Source of the DNA: Sclerodactyla briareus
Taxonomy: Eukaryota; Echinodermata; Holothuroidea; Dendrochirotida; Sclerodactylidae
Assembly (NCBI GenBank): GCA_026419785.1
Contig: JAODTK010000145.1
Location: forward strand, 1-64,000
DNA length: 64,000 bases
Reading direction: 5' to 3'
Part shown: positions 34,182-47,753 of the stretch, in pieces
How positions within the stretch are numbered: position 1 is the first letter of the stretch
Layout: the number at the start of each line of letters is the position of its first letter
Translations under genes and position numbers: made by a program
The notes under the pieces: generated by a model
The model's database searches: none
Told to the model about the DNA's origin: nothing
The model's input: the letters and a program-made list of their open reading frames with translations, nothing else

Positions 34182-35569
34182 CAGTGGCGTCGCCAGGGTT
34201 CTTGAAGTGTGGGGGCACTGGGGGGGGCACTGATTTTGTTGGGGGGCACACCATATTTTGTCACTATCTAAGCGAGCGCCGCTGGTTGGCGCGAAGCGTA
34301 CCAGAAAATTTTTGGAGTCAGGAAACCCCCCAGGATGGCCCGAGAACGCCCCCAATTTAGTGTTTTCATGCAGTTTCACAGAGGCCTAAAATCACAAATT
34401 TGTGACAAGCATTTATTACATTGCAAAATGGAAAAAGGTTTAGCCATTGCCGACAGTTCTGCTAGACATGCGTTTTGTGTCGCCTTGTCCATACCCCTCG
34501 AAGCCGCCCTCGCTGGTCTCAAGTTGCTTCCAGAAATGAACGTAGGGTTTTAGGATGGAGGTTTTCAAAATACATATACAACAGCCAATTTAGAGTCATT
34601 AATAAAAGATGGCATTATAATGTCTATTGGTTAATTAATTCCAAACATCACATATTAATATCCATCGCAAACTGGCTAAGTCACTGCTTGGATTGTGGAT
34701 GTGTTACTGGCACCTCTGCAATTCGCTCCCCATGTTGTGCATTCACGATAAGGAACAGTCATTCATCTCTATTAGACTATTATTAAATGCACCATGTAAG
34801 CCTAAGGGTCTCATGATGAGGACAGTATCTGTAAAATGCCTTGCAATATAACAGTAAACATCATAGAATGTGATATATAATTAAATAGTAAAGCAAATGA
34901 ACTACACATTCTTTGTATCTATTTATTTTGAATAATATTCTAACTAATTAATGTATGCTTCCTATAAGCATATACCATAATAACATGAAAATTTAGGAAG
35001 TATTGCCCTTCAACATACCATCCATTTACTCCCATATACTCCCTACAGTCACATACCACACATTCAACAAAATAAGTTTCCCAAGTTACTAAACATTTTT
35101 CCAACGTTTAAATTGTCATAGATAACAGGATTGGCAAGTACACCATCAGTTATTACAAAATATATAGTCTTGCGGTTGTTTTAGGTTATTTACATGAATG
35201 GTACGGATTAATTGCCAATTCACTATTTTATAGCCCAATTTAGTGGATAGTTAACATTAATTATCCAGTTAATTAACCGCCATTCATTATATAATTGGTA
35301 AATGAAGAACACTGTCTACAGTCACCTACCCCAAAGTATCATCTTATGTGCAAGGCAAACATCCACAACAATAATAACTTCTCCTAATACTATTTCACAG
35401 CGTTTGTTTTTTGGGATCTCACATTGGCAGTGAACAACAGATTTAGTACCGAACAGGCGACAACCCTGTCTACCCATCCCCAAGTGAAAACCTTACCCTG
35501 TTGCTTTAATCTTACTGAGACAAAATAAATTACATAAATTATAGTAGAAGGTGGGGGGGGGAATACAAT

Positions 35570-35597
35570 TATATATATATTATATATTATTATATAG

Positions 35598-35630
<33 letters not shown>

Positions 35631-35642
35631 TATATATATATA
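35570..35642. repeat. AT microsatellite
   Basis: An interrupted (AT)n tract of about 70 bp. In copy A' the matching place is a 23-bp TA run joined directly to sequence that lies at 37990 here. Recombination between TA tracts therefore plausibly created the size difference. Confidence 0.9.
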
Positions 35643-37089
35643 GCCCTAGCAATAACCCGGGCGACGCGATCTCTGGGTGTGCAGGTGGGTTTTGAGTGCT
35701 TGTCCAAGACATCAGTTTGTTGGGTTTCCGTTGGTTGAAAGTCAGGAGCTGAGGAGATGCTTGATGAGGGTTTTTAGCTGCGGGAGAGCACTCTACAAGT
35801 CATCATGTCCTCTCTGTTCGTTCGTCTCGTTCGGCCGTTGGGTCGTTCGTCCCTTCTGTTCTCACGTTCCATTCATAACTTCTAAACCTGACATGCGATC
35901 AGGTTAAATTGGTGTGTGGATGAAGCTTGCTACTCGCTAGCCTTAGCTACATTTATGTTCCGCATAGTTTATTAGATTTTAATTAAATCCAATTAATTAA
36001 TTACCCCAATTTCCACTTTATTTAGCTCTCCTACTGCCAGACAAGTTTGGTTTACAGTACTCCATCCTCTGCTGAGCAGTGTTTCCTATCTGTTCAGAAG
36101 GTTCCTGTTCTTCAAAATTGACAATAAAACTCATTGTCCAGGGTAAGATGATTTGTCTTTCATCAACTCTTGCCCTAGTTTACATTAGCCCCTGCCTCCA
36201 CAGGATTTGTTTACATTAATCTTGTCCAATTCTAATGCATGACCTAGAAATGGGGGCTTGCACCCTCCCCCCTCCTAATGCCTGTTTAATTGGTAACTTG
36301 TGAGTGGTTCAACTATAACTGGAGTGTCACATTTCAGATATTCATTTCCTGTGGGAAGTGTTTTTCCACTGTTCACGCCACAGGCTTAGGAATGGGCACT
36401 GATAGCAATATTGGCCAATGTGGGTTAGACATGTTCAAGTCTTCCATGGTTTATGACGATGTCAGTAGAGGTCAGTTCAATGTGAACGAACAATAATATG
36501 AAATGGCGAAAACATGCAGTGTATTCCCACGGGAATTTTGCTGGTCCGCAGCTACCAAGAGTTTCCGACTTGCATTGTTTCAGATGACAATGACATTGAG
36601 CATGATACACCCCCGTAAATTCCATGAAGATATAGTCGAAGAGAACTGAAGCATACCTGTTGTTATATTACCCTTCATGGTATCCTACATTATAGTAACA
36701 TGTCAATTTTGAAATCTCAAATTTGGGAGTTTCCCAAATCCTTAAGTTTTTGTGTAATGTACATTGATTGTACATTGCAATGACTCAACGTGGGAACCAA
36801 AGCATCTCGTCATTGATTACAGAGCAACTGCTATTTTTTATTCAGCGCCCAGTAAAAAGTGCAGTCCAAAAAAAAAAAAAAAAGTGTCAATTTTCTCGAC
36901 GAATGTTGAGTAATTTGCTAAATAGCAAATCTTTTGGTTGATTTCCCTTTATCCTTGGGCCTACTAATTAAGGCCTAACATTAGTTGTAGCATACAAAAT
37001 TTATTTTATAAGGGGTACTTGGTGTTGTCATGTATGGGTGAAGAGAAGTACATTTGATCGTATTTTTTTTTTCTAGTCCACTTAATATG

Positions 37090-37575
37090 AAACAGAAGGC
37101 TTGGGTATTCGCAGCAATACAGCTATTGACGCAAAAGTGCCCTTATGAAATGGAACCCTGGTATAACATGCTGGCCTTAAAATAATGACAAAATGCTTAA
37201 ATAGAGGTGCTAGTTCAGAAAATGTATAACTGCAGACAATAACATGGCTATTAGCACAAAGTGCCCTTATGAAGTGAAACCATGGGCTAACATGTTTTTG
37301 CCTTAAATGATGACAAGATGTTAAATAGATGTGTTATTTAAGGACTAAGAGGTAATTGTTGACATTGCGGGACTACACCTGGAGACTACTAAAATAGCCT
37401 ATCCTTGTTTACATATGAAATGAAACATGGTAAAATGTTGGCTGAATGATGACAAAATGTTAAATAGAGTGTTAGTTATATAAAATGGTACAATGCAGCA
37501 ATACATGATCAGGAACAAAGTGCACATATGAAATAAACCAGGCCTAACTATGTTAAAAATAGAGTGCTATTTCCC
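37090..37575. repeat. Minisatellite, ~125-bp unit, about four copies
   Basis: Boxes ACAAAGTGCCCTTATGAA-TG and GATGACAAAATGTTAAATAG recur near 37140/37187, 37260/37313, 37400/37450 and 37520/37550. Units lose bases toward the right. Confidence 0.75.
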
Positions 37576-37995
37576 ATTGTCCATAGCAGCTTCGTGTGAG
37601 AGCTGGGTCTGATGTAAACAATTTGCCAGGGCAGCGAAATCGGCAGCAGGAGAGCCCAATTGGGGCCAATTGGCAGTTGCCACTGTAGTATAGTGGAGGT
37701 TGATCTCTTGACCTCAAGTAAAACAAAACTCCCCCTGTCCCAAGCACTCCTGTGTGAGAGCTGGATCGTAAGGTAAGCAATTCGCCCCAGGGCAGGGAGC
37801 AGGGGTGCAGCAGCAGCCATCAGGAGAGCCCAATTAGGGCCAATTAATCTAATTAATCGAAAATCCGAGCGCGCCGCGGAGACAGAACGCAAACTGGAGC
37901 GGGGAGGGACGACCCGCACCCGCCCGTCGATCCCGCGGGCGCCGCGACCCACCTTTCCGAGAGTAGTGCCGTACAGACGGAAAAAGCCTAGCGTA
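37573..37995. repeat. Two ~110-bp direct copies and a GC-rich block
   Basis: GTGTGAGAGCTGG...CAGGGCAG...CAGGAGAGCCCAATT..GGGCCAATT occurs at about 37594-37680 and 37750-37848. A GC-rich block (37865-37960, CGCCGCGG, CCCGCGGGCGCCGCG) follows. A minus-strand frame of 181 codons crosses all of this, but it spans repeat copies and ends in the AT-rich element, so I do not call it a gene. Confidence 0.6.
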
Positions 37996-39190
37996 TTATT
38001 AGATAGAGTATATATATTATTTAAAGAAGAAAAAATTTCACAAAAGGCTACAGAATATATGATAGACAGGCATGTTTTTGGCAAATAATTCACAGTTCAT
38101 GCATTAAGTACTAATAATGGCATGACTGTAATCAATGATAGTACCGATATGACAATGACATACTGTTCCGGATGAGCTGCACTGCATACAAAAAAGTGAG
38201 AGCATAACACTAGTCAAGTAGTATTCCTAATTATATACAGTTACAGGAGGCATATGCTATGTCAAGTTGATCATTGGTATAAGAAACAAGAGTGTGAGTC
38301 AGATGCAAGCCATACAAGACACTGATGTATTAAGTGAATTGGTCCTTATGAATTTTCCTGTGTGTCAAATAGTGACTTGAATAGGCCTACTATATAATTG
38401 CAATTTGGTATTGTACATTTGAACTGATCTAAATATATTATGAAACTAAAAAACAATAATTAGGCCACCCAAAGATGATTAAACTTTAAAAAAGATCAAT
38501 TTGTTCCAATTTGGCTGCCTCACATTTTTACATTCAAATCTCATATAAATAGCAATTACTGATGGAAATTTGAATCCTGCCACATTTGGGTACAAAGTCT
38601 CGTTGCAGACAGTGACTTATTTTCAGCCAACCCAGTCTAGATACTGATCGTTGTAATCATGAGTCAATCAGTGCTTAATAGGAACCTCAAAAAGTATTAA
38701 AAACTACGCAAAGTCCAGAGCAGAGCATCGTATCGAGGACCACTGACATATATATTAATATAGAAGTCAATGGCTCGACACTGCTGTTGGTATTCCAAGC
38801 GATGTGCCAAGATTTTTTTAAAGGATCTGGCGGAAGCTGTCGTAGTAACTCAAAACAGGTTGTGTATATGGTATATCAACGAGACAATTTTGCGTTAGCC
38901 ACGATGTTGTCCAGTGATCCGAAACCATTCGTCAGAGAATCAAATTGGATAAGGTCAAGTTAGATCTGGGCTGATCGATTTCGATATTTCATTTTTTCTA
39001 ATAAAAAACAAAAATCAATGAAGATGTCAGCCATTCAGTCAGCAGTTGCCATATTTTTTTATTATTTTTATTATATTTTTTTTCTACAAAACCCCAATAC
39101 ATTGGGGGGGCACACGGGGGTGGGGGGGCACAAGATTTTTGTGGGGGGCAAGTGCCCCCCCAGGCCCCTCCCCCCCTTGGCGACCCACGG

Positions 39191-39499
39191 CACTTATTGG
39201 TGCAGTATCGGCATTTTGGCCATTTATATTCTTATGGTCCACTTATGCATAGGGATCCTAACCAGATTTTAACGTATTCTGTGCCCAAAGTTGGGTAGGT
39301 TCCGGCCTGAATTTTAATTTAAAAACTGGGGGGGTGCCCATCTCTCTCGCCTGTACTTGCCGCTCTGCATGATCCCCGCCCAACACCGGACTGTTTCATG
39401 TTTCATTCTGGGGATTCTGGGAAATTCTTTCTAAATGGTTTTCAGCCAAAGGCTTGAATTTTTATGGTATCTCTAGAGGACCAGAAACAAAAAATTTAA
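39191..39499. other. No feature recognised
   Basis: Flank of hAT copy A. Nothing beyond short G runs near 39330. Confidence 0.4.
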
Positions 39500-40060
39500 A
39501 AAAACGTCCAGTTCATGGAAAATAAAATGTCAAACGCTAACGCCTTTATTTCCCTTTTGCCGAATTGCCGAAAGACTCGGCACATCTCATCCAATTACTC
39601 TGACGGAGACGGGCCGTTACAATATACGGTATGTTTGCCGGCGTGGCATTCTCTTGCCGACGCTGAAATGGCCAATCAGATGAAGCAAAAGTCGAATAGA
39701 GCCGACAATAAAGTCTGGCTTCCGTGTTGTTCTTTCTATTCTCCTCTTCCATTCCCCCCGGTCTTTCCCTTCACCCCTTACTTCCCTTTTCCTTTCCCTT
39801 CCCCTCTTTCTTTTTTTTTCCTCCTCTCCTCTTTCCTGTTTTTCTGTTCCCTCTCCTCTTCCTTCTCTTTTCTCTTCCACCTTCTTCTCCTTTTTTCCCG
39901 ACAGACTGAAAATTTGGCCGACGGCACAAACTTCTTGGGGGGGTGTGAACACCCCACACACCCCCCCCCCCTCCGTCGCTAACGGTCCCGGAGTGACAAA
40001 ACAATAATGAGATGATTTCCAATGTCCAGCTGATAGAGATTTGAACCTACATACGTAGAG
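39500..40060. repeat. Dispersed repeat with a 180-bp polypyrimidine tract
   Basis: The left part has two TTGCCGA/CGGCAC boxes near 39560-39590. The middle (39722-39902) is almost pure C/T. The right part reads GGCCGACGGCACAAACTTCT, then opposed G7 and C13 runs, and ends near CTCCGTCGCTAACGGTCCCG. Frames of 60-160 codons here are compositional. A tRNA-like GGTTCAAATC lies on the minus strand near 40038. Confidence 0.6.
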
Positions 40061-42285
40061 AGTTGCAGTTTTGTGTGTCCAGCAGGTTGTGCCCACACTG
40101 TGGGCATGCGCATACTGGTATTTTAATCGCGCTCCATGTCAATTCATCAACACCATTTCCCATCACCTTCCCATTTTTTCGATTAACTTACTACAAGCAT
40201 GTTAGCGCTAACCAGGGGTCATGAGACCATTTTTGCGCTGGTTTGGGACCCCCAAATTTAGATGATGTGTGCACTAAAAGGGTTCCAAAAATGAGTGGAA
40301 TTCGACACTCTTCAAGAAATGACACTGCCTTTGTTGCATTTTTAAGTGCTAAAACCACATGATTTGACCCCAAAATTTCAGAGTCAGTGCTAACCCTGCA
40401 TACACTGCTTACTTTCAAGCTGTCCCTGACTAATTGCTACCCCTACAATGTAGGCCCACTGCCCGGCATTCCACAATAACGCGCCTATACTAGATTGGGG
40501 CTGCCATGCTGAAAAAATCGAGACAATTTATCTCTTTATCGAATAGAACAAGCTTTAGGCTATTGGCTCTCCAGTTACCTCCATGATTTCTACCTTGTAG
40601 TCAAGGCACATTCCCAGGGTCCAGGCAGGTCAGTGGGCTCATTCCATGCCTTGGTGATAACCCAGTCTTACCCAAGTACAGTATATCATTCATTTTCTTT
40701 CTGTTGATACAGCCAGTGAATGAGGTACCCATGGTACTCTTCTGTGCCTACATTTTAGAGAAAGTGATGTACTTGTCGCTCCAGATTTGACCGCGACGCA
40801 CAATGGACTGCCTCACAGGGGTATTAGGGAATGCCTCATGTAAATGACAGAACAAATTCTGACAGACATGGGTTCCATTTCATATAGTGATGTTTTTCAC
40901 ATTTAGCAATATTCGCACGCTCACTTCTCAATGATGTGATGAAACATGTAGATGGGGAACGGAATTAGATTACAGGCATGTTCACGGTTGGGTGCATAGG
41001 CTCACAGCAAAACGGTCAGGTGGGGGTAGCAGGAGGCGAGCAGAGATGTAGCTGCGGTTGGCAGGCGAGGGACACCCGCCACGTCAAACAATTTCTAGGT
41101 CTGAATTATACTGTACAATGCAGGAAATACAGTGGTCCACCCGATGTGAAAAACCCATTATAAGGGCCACAAAATGGCTCCGTGGACCTTGGCCCTCAAG
41201 CCATGACCTTCTTTATGCATCCATAATGCATTATCATTCACTAAAAGAATCAGATATGCAAAATGTCCAGCACTCAGATTTCACAACCATGTAGGTTGGA
41301 TTCCCTATACTCCATAGCGCATCAATCCTTACGAATGTTTTCAAACGCACCCGTTTGGAAACCACCTAGTCATCGCACCCACAGCTTCACTATTTCATTG
41401 GTGCATGAGTTACATGTGGGGGGAATCTTAAAGTTTCATGGATGGTGGATTGTGATTGTGTAATTTTTTTATCAGCCAGAGCTTTAAAAGATGTCCTGCA
41501 CACGGTGTGGGACGCGTTTTTTTTGTGTCTGGACTTGCCAGGGTAGCCCTATGACCTTCCATTTGTCGACTTGTTGGACAGTGTGGGGTATTTTCTGCTG
41601 GTAGACGGTTAACGTTTGCATGGGGAGTTCAAAGAGCTATGCTGAACACAGTTCTCGAATGACTTTTGCATTATAATATCATACTACAACTGTGTGCTGG
41701 CTCATTGGTATATTGCCAACAAACATACCAATTTTTTTATGCTCATTTATACATCAATGAATGCTATATTGAACCTTAATCTAAAATCATGACTGCCTGT
41801 GTGCAGGTTCTCGTTTCCAGTTGCTATATACCTCTGGACAAAACATGACGGATAGTCCATGACTTGATACGTCCAAGCGGTTTCTGGCTCCAGTTGCATA
41901 ATTTGGTGAACAGATTAATGAAAGCCCTGCGAGTCCACAGGTCTGTTCTCCTGGCTGCTAGTGAGATAAAAAATGCATAATTGATCACCTTCCAAATTGT
42001 TTTCTTGGTGCCCCACTGCCACCAAATTAGGGCAGGTATAGCGTAAGGTGCAATTAATGACCAGTTATATTTGATACGCTGTGGAAGGGATTGTTAATAG
42101 CCTGTCAAGTAGGCCCTTAAGGTAATGTAATGGGCAACATCATTGATTGACTGGCAATGCCAGGGCCCGGTATTGAGGGTCAAATATTTTTTATTTCTAT
42201 GGGTATACAGTTTTTAACAAAGGGCGGTTGCGGATGATATCCCAATTGTACAAAGTTGGCGGGCTGCTACAATTAACTTAGTGAG
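40061..42285. other. Intron-like sequence; no gene recognised
   Basis: No exon with both splice sites or known domain was found. Frames of 60-78 codons near 40978-41463 have no support. Confidence 0.45.
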
Positions 42286-42478
42286 CACATTTATACCTGC
42301 TGCAGGGCAAGTTGCTGTGTATTCAGTAGCCTAGGTCTACCATTAGTAAATATTAGACAGCATTTGATACCATTTTTAAACGTTAGTGCGCAACATTTAT
42401 ACCTGCTGCAGCAAGTTGCTGTGTATTCAGTAGCCTAGGTCTACCATTAGTAAAAATATTAGACAGCATTTGATACCA
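42286..42478. repeat. Two-copy direct repeat, 105-bp spacing
   Basis: A block of about 88 bp beginning CA..CATTTATACCTGCTGCAG and ending AGACAGCATTTGATACCA occurs at 42286 and 42391. They differ only by a few indels, so the duplication is young. Confidence 0.92.
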
Positions 42479-44559
42479 GGAAGCAACACTTCACAGATAC
42501 AGAAATAGAACATATTCAGGATTCTTGGAACTGTCACATATGGACAGTTTGACAACTTTGCCATTTATCTTTATCATATCATTTGAAAATAGCTTGCCGC
42601 TCAAATCGACCAAACCAGGCCTGCTATAGCCTGGTAGCTCATGTAAGCCTAGGTGCTGTTAATTAAGTACTTTTCGTGTGGCCCAAGTCTGAATTTGGTG
42701 CTCCTGTTCGCAAGACTAGAATGTCTGGACTATAAACCAATATCCTGAAGTTGCACCAATGGGCCAGTGATGTTATGCATGGAAGCGAAAGGAGCCAATC
42801 TCACTAAGCCTATGTTTTGGTGTGTTCACGTTCTCAGAGGGGATACGTTGCTACTCTGTTCCGACCGTGCTGATAGTTGCTCTGGATGGCATGAACAATT
42901 GACTCACATAACGGTTTTATTGAATTCAACCACATTTCGGTGGTGGATCTGACGATAAAGTGGGTTTTCCTCTAACCTCCGTTTGCAAGCAGTCTGCTCT
43001 GTCACGTAGAGTATGCGCATATGTGAGTATGCGTTGACCTCCATTTACACTTGAGAAAGGGCTCAAGGCACTGTGACTATGCCCTCTAGTGTTGAACCTG
43101 TCGGTGCTGCCATATATTGGGGTTTAATGAAGCCGTTGAGCAGGTCACATGTGGTAACCGAATGAGTGTGCTACTGTAGGTGGTAATTAGGTTTCCTGTT
43201 GAGTGATTCAACTGAGCAGATGTTGCCTGAAGGGATCATGCTTGTTTGATCATCTGCTACGCTCCAATTGTTCTTAATCCTGTTTCCCTCATGATGCCAA
43301 TTGAGGGAGGGGAGGGGGGTACAAGACTGCCCCCCCCCTTATGAAAAGGGGGGGGGTATTGTGTATGGAGTTTTGTTGAATAAGCAGAGATGTGGATTTG
43401 TCATTTGGGGACATCCCAGAAGTCAGTTCAGTAATTATTTATTTCAATCTAGTGTATATCTTTATCCCGAGGGTCGTCTAGTCAGAAATTTACCTGGTCG
43501 CTGCTTTGGAGAATCGTTGATCATTATGCCAAATTTAGCACCGCGTTGCTACACCCGAATGTCAGATGGTTATTCTGAAGGATCGCTACTCCGAATTGAC
43601 TATCAGGACTGTTACCATTAGGTATTGCTACCCTGACCCGAACAATGAACTGCCGAGTAGCGGACCGGATGAATAGAGACACTCTCAGGACCAATTTGGA
43701 GTAGCAACACTTGGGAAAATTAGGTAGTCCCTCACTGGTTGAGTCTGAAATAATGATGTTGATGAAAAAATGTAAAAGGAACTAGCAGTCATGATCAATT
43801 AATACTGCCCAGGTTAGTCTAGTCATTTGTTGTCAAGGTCACCCTCTATGTAGGACTTGAATCTTGCTCCTCTTGCAATATTCTGCTGCTATTCATTTCG
43901 CACCTTCATCCTGAACCTCTATTCTCATTGAATAGTGAATTGTAGTACTCTTATAAAATTCTCCCCCAGCATCTGATTACGGTATTCTGAGGCCAAACTA
44001 ATCTTGCTGATTGCAGGGAGTATGCAGTTTTTTTGCTACGTTCAATTATAGTCCTCTAGGGATATTAATTTCCATCTCTGACCGGTTCTCGTTCCATTTC
44101 CCTAGGCTTCCGTAATCAAGGCAGCCGGAGTCCCCTTTATTGCACGCACTCCCATCTTCAATTGAAAGATGCAGTTTGTACTGCACAGATTTCAGTGTAG
44201 GAAATCTATGGTAGTAACGAGAAGACGTTGCAGTTCATGGTTTACTCTAATTCTCAGACAATTTGCAATTAGGTGAAGCAATAGGTTCCAGGCGGTGAAA
44301 AGATAGAAACGAAAGATGACTCAAGGTATCGAGTAAGTTGACCTAGGTCATGGTCATACAGTAGTAATTTCATATGCAGCAGTGCACCCTGGTGTCCCAG
44401 AGGAGAGGGGGGGGGAAGGGAAGTCACCCCCTCCACATGACCAGAGGATGCTAAATGTAGGTATAGGTGGAATTTTTGGGGTTTAAAAAAAAGCCCAAGT
44501 AAAGATTTTAAAAAATGGAAGAATTTAAAGAGGGCCCTATATGTGGAGAAGTGAAATTG
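42479..44559. other. Mostly unassigned; weak PH-like frame 42767-42952
   Basis: A 61-codon plus frame reads KPMFWCVHVLRGDTLLLCSD and then GWHEQLTHI, which faintly resembles the last strand and helix of a PH domain. Splice signals are poor and I rate it low. Opposed C and G runs lie near 43330-43356. Other frames have no support. Confidence 0.25.
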
Positions 44560-44945
44560 AAATTCAGGAAGAGACTTAGTGGTCACTTTGGCATGGGTGT
44601 GTTTGTGTGTGTGTGTATGTCACACTTTATTGTTAGAAAGATTCTCTCACAAACAGTGGAGGCGATTATGAGGAAATTTTGTCGGAAGCACCGGGGGATT
44701 TTGGAGAGAAGAGTGGGGGGGGGGATGTGAAAAAAAACAATTAAGGGGACTTTTGTATTCAGAGTCGAGAACTTATGAGTTGTCAGTTTTTTAGGAATTT
44801 TTATGTCTTATATATATGTGAAAATATGTGATGTTCGTTTGACGTGACAATGGTCTGCATGAACTAGTTGGTTGTTTGTGTAGTGAATAATAGAAACCAC
44901 CGATAGCGCCACCAGGCGAGACACTTTTTGGCGATCGCCTTGTTT
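44560..44945 (+). repeat. TG-type dispersed repeat, family X copy 2 (short)
   Basis: The left boundary is TTCAGGAAGAGACTTAGTGG, followed by a TG tract, TGTGTATGTCACACTT and a TGGAGGCGATTATGAGG box. The middle is deleted. The right end has GAAACCACCGATAGCGCCAC and the hairpin AGGCGA (44914-44919)/TCGCCT (44935-44940). Confidence 0.75.
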
Positions 44946-45847
44946 TTAGCTATCTCTCTGTCTATCTGTCTGTCCACAGTTGATTCAAATTGCTCCTCCT
45001 CATGCATTGTGTGGTCGATCTGATGAACGTGGTCACAATTGATCACTGAGTGAAGGGGCATCTGGGGTGTCAGGAATTGCAGTCAGATCTCTAGGGGTTA
45101 AAATTTTGCCATTTTGCAAAAAACTGCAAAATGCTTCTCCCCTACAGTTCAAATCAGACGTTAATGAAACTTGGCCAGTATTGTGGGTGACAAAGGTACA
45201 TTCAGGAATTTGGGGTCAAAGGTCATTGGGGTCATTCTGGCCAAAAAGGTTATTTTGGGTGTCAAACAGTCAAAACACTACGTCTCCTATAGTTCAAATT
45301 GGATGTCCATGAACTTGGTCAGTATATCAGTGATCAATGGTACATACCAGGGTTCCCCAAAAAAAGGACAAAAAAACGCCTAATTCAATTTTTTTCCACT
45401 ATCTGATTCGAGAGAGTATGTCAAACAAAATCAGTTCTGGATGCACAGTGGAATGACCAATCAAAAACACACATTTTACTGTAATAGCATACTATCAGTT
45501 CTGATATATTGGCAGCATGAGCTTCTGTGCCATTGCCACTCTTTTCTGACTGCCTACTGGCCGAAATATAAGTATACATAGTGATACAATACCCCACCTC
45601 TCCCGTGCACCTGTTTCGCCAGCAGCGATAAGGTCCAGGAGGAAATAATGACGGTTCAGCCTGGTGTTGCTGTCTGGCGTCTGTGTGTGATTCACCCCTA
45701 CACCCACTATTAGGTTACTGCCAGAAAGAGCACAGCCTTATTCTGTGTACCTGGTGGAGAACTTGCAGATGAATGATAGTGGAGAATCCAGTTCTGTACG
45801 CTGGTGGGCCGTGTGAGGCTATAGGTTCAATCCCGGATCAGATGGGG
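44946..45847. repeat. Degenerate units with CTTCTCC-TACAGTTCAAAT boxes
   Basis: From about 45030 to 45370 the boxes GGGGTCAAAGGTCATTGGGG, CTTCTCCCCTACAGTTCAAA and GAAACTTGGCCAGTAT recur twice. Related text appears at 63.1-63.3 kb. The remainder to 45847 is unassigned. A GGTTCAATCCCGG box at about 45828-45840 looks like a tRNA B box, but no A box is clear. Confidence 0.5.
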
Positions 45848-46100
45848 AAAGTTCCCCGATGGGGGGGGGGGGCATGGCCCCCTGCTGGCGCCACCCTTGC
45901 CTGAGACAAATCATTCCCAAAGGCCTGTGTACAATGTCAACATGTTGCACAACAAGTTGCCGAAACGCCTCGTGTCCGAAAATGTTGACAGTGTATACAG
46001 AGCGAAAACAAGATGCCATACATGGTGGCGGAAAACTTGTTGACAAGAGTCACAATCGATTATTGGCAATGTGTTCCAGCTCCAATTGGATTGTGTCCAG

Positions 46101-47322
46101 CACTGGCGTAGCCAGGAATTTGGATTGGGGGTGGCCATGGGGGAGGGTCTAAGGGGAGGGGGTTTCCCCCTCCCCTTTGGAATGTTTTGCATTTTTAGGA
46201 ACCCCATGATGAAATCTGGTCAACATTTGCCATCATTTGAAGTAGTAATTTTCCTATACAAAAACTCATGTTCTTGAGAAGTGGTCAAATATATCTATTT
46301 CCACGTAGCCTCAGATCGTAGGCTACAGCTCTCCATTTTTTGAAGGGGGTGGGGGCAAACCAGAAAAAATTCCCAAATCTTGAAAGCCGTATGATGGAAA
46401 AGTACTCCGCGCGCGAAATGCGCGAAAAAAATGCTGTTTGATTGTAAATTCCTCCGTGAATTCCGTCCGAATTTCGCCTTGGGTGAATTTTGATGCATTT
46501 TCTGCTATATATTCGGTCTCAATTTTTGATCCTTTTCGTCTGTCCCTCATTTGGGACGAATAAGCAACTGTCTTGGTATGAATTGATGGGGTGTCTAACG
46601 CTCCCTCCTCCCTCCTAATAGCCACAATCAACAATTGCATATTCTAAACAAAACTATTTGCCCCGAATTCAATAGTTTTTATCGGTGTGTATTAAAAGCA
46701 GACAACAAAACCACGCGAACTACTGCACAAGAACACGCAATTTTGTCGCATTGCTTGGATATCATCTATGATATCCCCTTAGCGTACGGGTTGTCACTAT
46801 TTTGGGGTTTTTAATCATTTTGCCACTGTTTTTTGCCCGAACTGGGAGGGCTACAAGTGCCCTCCCTCGATCCTTCACCCCGCCTATGTTTGGTTGGATA
46901 ATTGACCAAACAATTGAACTATTAAAGCAATCTGACTGGGATGAGGACAGCGGGAACAACATAAGTGACAAATGCTGTTGAATGGTATCTACCCAACCCC
47001 CCGCCCCCCCCTCGTATGCCATGTCTTCTATGATCTAACAGAACTTGCCGCAACCTCCACATGGGTAAAAAATAGTGTATACCTAACAGGACCTACTGCT
47101 CGGCGCAGCGCGCAAAAATTTTGCACACTTTTTGGTATTGACCAAAAAATTGGGCTGTCTGAGGAGAATTCGAGCAATCTGACTAGCAATGCGGGAAGAA
47201 GAGAAACCGTAACGTGCCAATGTTTTTTGTCATTAAGTGAAAAATTAGAGAAAAAAAATTGTGGGGGGGGGATTCGATTGGGGGGGCCATTGCCCCCATG
47301 GCCCCCCCTCTGGTCGCCAATG
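46101..47322. mobile_element. Non-autonomous hAT element with perfect 8-bp TSD (copy 1)
   Basis: Flanked by GTGTCCAG at 46093-46100 and 47323-47330. Ends are CACTGGCGTAGCCAGGAAT and, inverted, CATTGGCGACCAGAGGGGG. Subterminal G/C runs resemble those of the larger hAT family. Interior frames (for example 46972-47382) are broken, and no transposase is seen. Length is 1.22 kb. Confidence 0.9.
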
Positions 47323-47753
47323 GTGTCCAGGTATGTCGGGGGGCATCATTTGTCGGACAACTTTTTGCGGCAACATGTTTGACATTGTAACACAGGCCTG
47401 GTATTCACCTACCCTGTTAGGCAGAGCCTAGCCTACAAGAATTCATGCAGTTTGGTATTAAAATGAATTCAAACAGCATGCTTATCAGTCTGTTATCCTC
47501 ATTGATCACATCCTGATATGAGCTGCTCCCTGGAGTCCTATCTTTATACATTCACTTCATTGTCAAGGATATGCATCATGAGAGGAACTTGGATTAAGAC
47601 GCTGTTGATAATATGGATATTGTATATTTGTACATGGTCATCATGTCTCAGTCTGAATGACTATATAACTTGATGGGCTGTCATACCTGGCTGGCGGCCA
47701 GCAATCAGAAAACGAGGGGTGAGTACCTTCCTCTCACTCTCCCACATCTACAG

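Larger units (their letters stand above)
34182..39190. mobile_element. Large non-autonomous hAT element, copy A (5.0 kb)
   Basis: The left end is CAGTGGCGTCGCCAGGG. The right end (TTGGCGACCCACGG) is its worn reverse complement. Flanks CACTTCAT and CACTTAT support an 8-bp target duplication with one lost base, the hAT hallmark. G-rich subterminal blocks lie inside both ends (34205-34250, 39100-39180). About 1.46 kb at the left and 1.2 kb at the right match copy A' at 57498-60616 in the same orientation. The 2.35-kb middle (about 35643-37985) is absent there. No transposase is recognisable, so it would need one from elsewhere. Confidence 0.85.

Noticed and set aside
37865-37960. Ribosomal RNA fragment, suggested by high GC
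   Set aside because: I could not match it to any conserved rRNA segment, and it sits inside a transposon.
37548-38093. 181-codon minus-strand open frame, the longest in the window
   Set aside because: It spans two direct repeat copies, a GC-rich block and an AT-rich hAT segment, reads with no domain, and changes composition along its length. Chance opening over repeats is simpler.
40025-40060. tRNA gene on the minus strand
   Set aside because: Only a B-box-like GGTTCAAATC is present. No anticodon arm or acceptor stem forms.
39515-40096. Long overlapping frames on both strands (about 155-160 codons)
   Set aside because: They lie on the polypyrimidine/polypurine tract, which lacks stop codons by composition. 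The peptides are runs of Ser/Leu/Phe/Pro or Lys/Glu/Arg/Gly.
42767-42952. PH-domain exon
   Set aside because: Only the last strand and a Trp-containing helix faintly fit, and splice signals are poor. Kept only as a remark.
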